NCBI RefSeq assembly: GCF_016595235.1
Contig: NZ_JAENHL010000003.1
Location: 62,001 to 126,000 of the forward strand
Direction: 5' to 3'
Length of the DNA: 64,000 nucleotides
Source: Taklimakanibacter albus
GTDB taxonomy: Bacteria > Pseudomonadota > Alphaproteobacteria > Rhizobiales > Aestuariivirgaceae
Shown here: positions 61,482-64,000 of the stretch, piece after piece
Numbering within the stretch: position 1 is the stretch's first letter
Layout: each line of letters opens with the position of its first letter
Notes under the pieces: generated by a model
The model's input: only the letters and a program-made list of their open reading frames with translations
Databases searched by the model: none
What the model was told of the DNA's origin: nothing
Made by a program: the position numbers and the translations under genes

Positions 61482-62084
61482 CTATCCCGAAGTCTGACCG
61501 GCATCTCGACAGAGCGACTTCACCCGCTTGCACATCTCCGCGATGACATATCGCGCATCCGCCTCATCTAGGCCGGAGCCCAGATGATACGTGTCGCGGC
61601 CGTAGTCGAACGCGATTGTCCCGTCCCGGAAGCTCAGGGGTGCCATATTCATGTTGAACGGCAGCGGCCAGAAGGCCTGGGCCCGCGAGGCGGCCCTGAG
61701 ACCGGCAATGCTCGCAATCGCATATTCCCTGCTGCGGCTGAAGATCGGAATCTGCTTTCGGTACTTCAGAGTCGTCGACGTGAGCTCGATAATTTCCTTG
61801 CCGGCGACATTCCACAAGAAGATGCTGAGCGCCCACATGCCGCCGAGTGTCCATCCCGCAAACCACACGGCTGCGAAGAGTCTCGCGGATGGTGGGACGG
61901 GCTTGTCTGACAAAGCGATCAGAAAGGTATAGGGCACAAATATCTCGCCGAACGCCCAGGCAATCAGCCAAACACCCAGAAAGGCTGTTGTGAAAAGCTC
62001 GGTTCTCGCGGGGATGGTGATGCGCAAGTCCGCCCCCTGATTCTCGATAATCGCCCGGCCCTTGCCTGGCGCAACAATCGCCAT
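61482..62084 (-). CDS. Tandem paralog 1: two-helix membrane protein
   Basis: A 200-residue protein: helices FTTAFLGVWLIAWAFGEIFV and FAGWTLGGMWALSIFLWNVAG, then KEIIELTSTTLKYRKQIPIFSRSREYAIASIAGLRA and GTIAFDYGRDTYHLGSGLDEADARYVIAEMCKRVKSLC. Start at 62084 (MAIVAPGKGRAI). It is 86 bases upstream of the second paralog. The 3' end is very similar in DNA to that of paralog 3 (60229 on), a sign of fairly recent duplication or gene conversion. Confidence 0.8.
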   Translation of the reverse strand: MAIVAPGKGRAIIENQGADLRITIPARTELFTTAFLGVWLIAWAFGEIFVPYTFLIALSDKPVPPSARLFAAVWFAGWTLGGMWALSIFLWNVAGKEIIELTSTTLKYRKQIPIFSRSREYAIASIAGLRAASRAQAFWPLPFNMNMAPLSFRDGTIAFDYGRDTYHLGSGLDEADARYVIAEMCKRVKSLCRDAGQTSG

Positions 62085-62188
62085 GTCTGTAACCCGCTGT
62101 CCCCGATGGATCGTACCAAGCCGGATCAATGCTAGCGAACGGGCAGATTATAGTCCAGGCAACGTTTCAGCCACGCACCAATTCCCAG

Positions 62189-62223
62189 ATCGATCCTGTA
62201 GAGAAACTGCGCCCGGCTGACGC
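62189..62223 (-). pseudogene. Vestige of an adenylate cyclase gene 3' end
   Basis: 33 of 35 bases match 62891-62925 by eye, the last codons of the cyclase gene. Minus-strand reading gives GVSRAQFLYRID as against GVSRAQFLYTIDP in the intact gene. It lies outside any gene, downstream of the secreted-protein gene. It is the trace of a duplication or of a lost paralog. Confidence 0.7.
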
Positions 62224-62262
62224 CTGTGGAATTTCTCAATCTGAAAGTCAGCCAAAGGGAGG

Positions 62263-62751
62263 CTATTTCAGCTGGAACGAATCCGCGCTGCACGCGCCGA
62301 GTGAATTGGCATCATATTTGTGCCAGTCGGCGATGCTCAGCATGCCGACGCGAATAGCCCCTTCGCCAAGGATATCGCTTGAATCCTTGATCGTCACCCA
62401 CTTGACTGGCTTGTCACAAAAGCCATTCTTGCCCTTGTTCAGCGAGAAAAACTCATCGGCGTTCAGCACCTGATAGACGTCGCCGCCGAACTCTGAATCG
62501 CTGCCGCTTTTCCACACGTCGGAAAACTTAAGCTTCATTTCTCCTTTCAAGAGGGAAAAATGCGCAGAGGTGCGGCTGAGCTTCATCGTTTCCCCCAGCG
62601 TTGCCGAAGTACCGTTCGACACAGCGAGATAGGCGCGTGGGCTGTCGGTCGGCATTCCTTTTCCGCTCGACTGGGCGAGCGCGCCATGTGCCATGAACAC
62701 GCTCAGCGAAGCCGCGGCAAATACGCTTACTAAATGTCGGTTGCGTGTCAT
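62263..62751 (-). CDS. Secreted hypothetical protein
   Basis: A 162-residue protein with a Sec signal (MTRNRHLVSVFAAASLSVFMAHGALAQSS). The mature part has no known motif: YLAVSNGTSATLGETMKL, HFSLLKGEMKLKFSDVWKSG, FFSLNKGKNGFCDKPVKWVTIKDSSDILGEGAIRVGMLSIADWHKYD and a final CSADSFQLK; the two Cys may pair. Not recognised. It lies between the cyclase gene and the vestige of a second cyclase 3' end. Confidence 0.7.
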   Translation of the reverse strand: MTRNRHLVSVFAAASLSVFMAHGALAQSSGKGMPTDSPRAYLAVSNGTSATLGETMKLSRTSAHFSLLKGEMKLKFSDVWKSGSDSEFGGDVYQVLNADEFFSLNKGKNGFCDKPVKWVTIKDSSDILGEGAIRVGMLSIADWHKYDANSLGACSADSFQLK

Positions 62752-62870
62752 GGACGTCCATCCTTGATGTTGCAGCTGCGCATTCTTGCATTGCTATGAT
62801 GATGGACGAAATGGGGCGGCCGATTCAATGCGTAAGATGCTTTTATGGTATACGAGCGCCCCTTATGTTT

Positions 62871-64000
62871 TCACGCTCGCGTCAGCTCGGGATCGATCGT
62901 GTAGAGAAACTGCGCCCGGCTGACACCCCTGAGCGCGAAGCGGCCGACGGAAACGAGGCGGGAGCGCTCGGGCTCGGGTGTGGCGGCGAAGAAATCGGAT
63001 GAAAAGAGATTGTCGCGGTCGACCGAGCGGCACAAAGCTACGATGCGGCTCACTTCATTCACCGCCGGGCCGACGACAGTGAAATCGAGACGGGTGGCCG
63101 AGCCGATATTGCCGTAGAAGACATCGCCGATATGAAGGCCCAGATTGACGCCCGCCACCGGGCGGCCTTCGCTTTTACGCTTGTCGTTCAGCTCGGCGAT
63201 GCGCTTCCTCATCTTGGCTTCGGCGAGGAGCGCCCGCCGGCAGGTCTCTTCCGGCTCGGCGCCGCCGAAGATCGCCAGCACACCGTCGCCGATCAGCTTC
63301 AGCACATCGCCGCCCTTGTCGTGGATGGCGGAGACGATCGCCTCGGCATAGTCGTTGAGGAGCGGAATCACCTCGTCGGGCGGTGCGGCGTCGGTGATGG
63401 TGGTGAAGTCTTTGAGGTCGGAATACCACAGCACCGCATTGATGCGGTCGGCGACGCCGCGCACGATGCGGCCCTGCAGCACGCGGCGGCCTGGATCGCG
63501 GCCGAGATAGACCTCGGCGATGGTTTCGGCGACGCGGGTAACCGACGTGGTCTTGAGCGCCAGCGCCAGCAACGGCACCAGCCGGCGCAGCGCGGCAAGC
63601 TCGGCGTCGCTGAAGCCATCGGGTCTCGCCGTCGACCAGTGCGTATAGATGCAGTCCATCTCGCCGATGGCGCCCTCGCGGTCGAAACGCTGCAGGAATG
63701 CGATGTAGTCGGTCTGGCCCTGCTCATCGAGCCGGTTGAGAAAGGCGAAATCGCGCGCGCCTTCGTCATCGAGGCGGCGGCGCAACTCGTCGCCGCCATG
63801 ATGCAGCAGATGATAGAAGACGCTCTGGCGCCAGTTCTCCTCCGAATAACTCGTCGGTGTATATTCGGTGATTTCCTTCTCCACCTTGCCGTCGGCGCGC
63901 CAGTGGAAGGCGCGGCCTTCGTGAATCGGATGCAACGTGTCGATGACCGCGGCGGCGATGGTGAGATCGAGACCCGCCGCGGTACAGTCGGCGCAGAAGC
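62871..64000 (-). CDS. Class III adenylate/guanylate cyclase, 5' part beyond window
   Basis: The last 376 codons of a cyclase; the frame stays open to the window edge (FCADCTAAGLDLTIAAAVIDTLHP). A helical N-terminal sensor part of about 200 residues is followed by the class III catalytic domain: LWYSDLKDFTTITDAAPPDEVIPLLNDY (first metal Asp), GGDVLKLIGDGVLAIF (second Asp), GLHIGDVFYGNIGSATRLDFTVVGPAVNEVSRI. The catalytic domain looks intact. Substrate ATP or GTP is not certain, though ATP is usual. It could supply the ligand for a cNMP-binding protein such as the one at 7664. Confidence 0.93.
   Translation of the reverse strand, partial: FCADCTAAGLDLTIAAAVIDTLHPIHEGRAFHWRADGKVEKEITEYTPTSYSEENWRQSVFYHLLHHGGDELRRRLDDEGARDFAFLNRLDEQGQTDYIAFLQRFDREGAIGEMDCIYTHWSTARPDGFSDAELAALRRLVPLLALALKTTSVTRVAETIAEVYLGRDPGRRVLQGRIVRGVADRINAVLWYSDLKDFTTITDAAPPDEVIPLLNDYAEAIVSAIHDKGGDVLKLIGDGVLAIFGGAEPEETCRRALLAEAKMRKRIAELNDKRKSEGRPVAGVNLGLHIGDVFYGNIGSATRLDFTVVGPAVNEVSRIVALCRSVDRDNLFSSDFFAATPEPERSRLVSVGRFALRGVSRAQFLYTIDPELTRA

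Overview
The window is about 64 kb of high-GC (roughly 63% by eye) bacterial chromosome. Gene content and order point to an alphaproteobacterium of the order Hyphomicrobiales (Rhizobiales): parA-parB-holA-lptE-leuS; xth-lolA-ftsK-amtB-glnK-ubiH-like; phaR/phaA-phaB; hpt, zinc-ribbon protein, ftsE-ftsX-plsC; chaC/DUF2125/tyrC-hisC-chorismate mutase; DUF4175 (TIGR02302) protein-lysA-lptM. Genus cannot be told from the sequence. No rRNA, tRNA, CRISPR array, transposase, prophage or replication origin was seen.

Layout. 1-6448: chromosome partitioning (parA 3' end, parB), then a minus-strand block for the DNA polymerase delta subunit, LPS assembly and leucyl-tRNA synthetase, and a YggS-like PLP protein. 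6449-8860: an OmpR-type response regulator, a cyclic-nucleotide-binding protein and a HigB/HigA-type toxin-antitoxin pair. 8904-16958: exonuclease III, LolA, FtsK, the AmtB/GlnK ammonium module behind a sigma-54 promoter, and a UbiH-type hydroxylase. 17363-29918: accessory metabolism, with a LysR/alcohol dehydrogenase pair, a four-module glycosyltransferase, an outer membrane protein, Fhs, gamma-glutamyltransferase and a GGDEF-EAL protein. 30051-34472: a six-gene periplasmic copper-handling operon. 34514-38348: polyhydroxyalkanoate genes and a DMT exporter. 38353-45028: glyoxalase II, methyltransferase, SDR, Hpt, zinc-ribbon protein, FtsEX and PlsC. 45201-50718: an accessory segment with a NYN-domain protein, remnants of small genes, an orphan antitoxin, an intein-containing class II ribonucleotide reductase and a small gene behind an SOS-like promoter. 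50837-59941: aromatic amino-acid and lysine genes with a large DUF4175 protein. 60194-64000: three tandem paralogous membrane proteins, a secreted protein and a class III adenylate cyclase cut by the window edge.

The strongest new signal is regulatory. Perfect TTAA-N7-TTAA (CtrA-type) boxes lie upstream of parB, ftsK and ftsE, the cell-cycle genes whose upstream regions are visible, and I found none elsewhere. Two stress-type genes (the toxin-antitoxin operon and the gene at 50273) have TTGACA-N17 promoters placed so that transcription should begin at the start codon. Other points of interest are the glycosyltransferase fusion with a decayed methyltransferase module, the intein placed directly before the catalytic cysteine of NrdJ, extragenic repeats that appear to supply ribosome-binding sites, and vestigial copies of the 3' ends of lysA and the cyclase gene.
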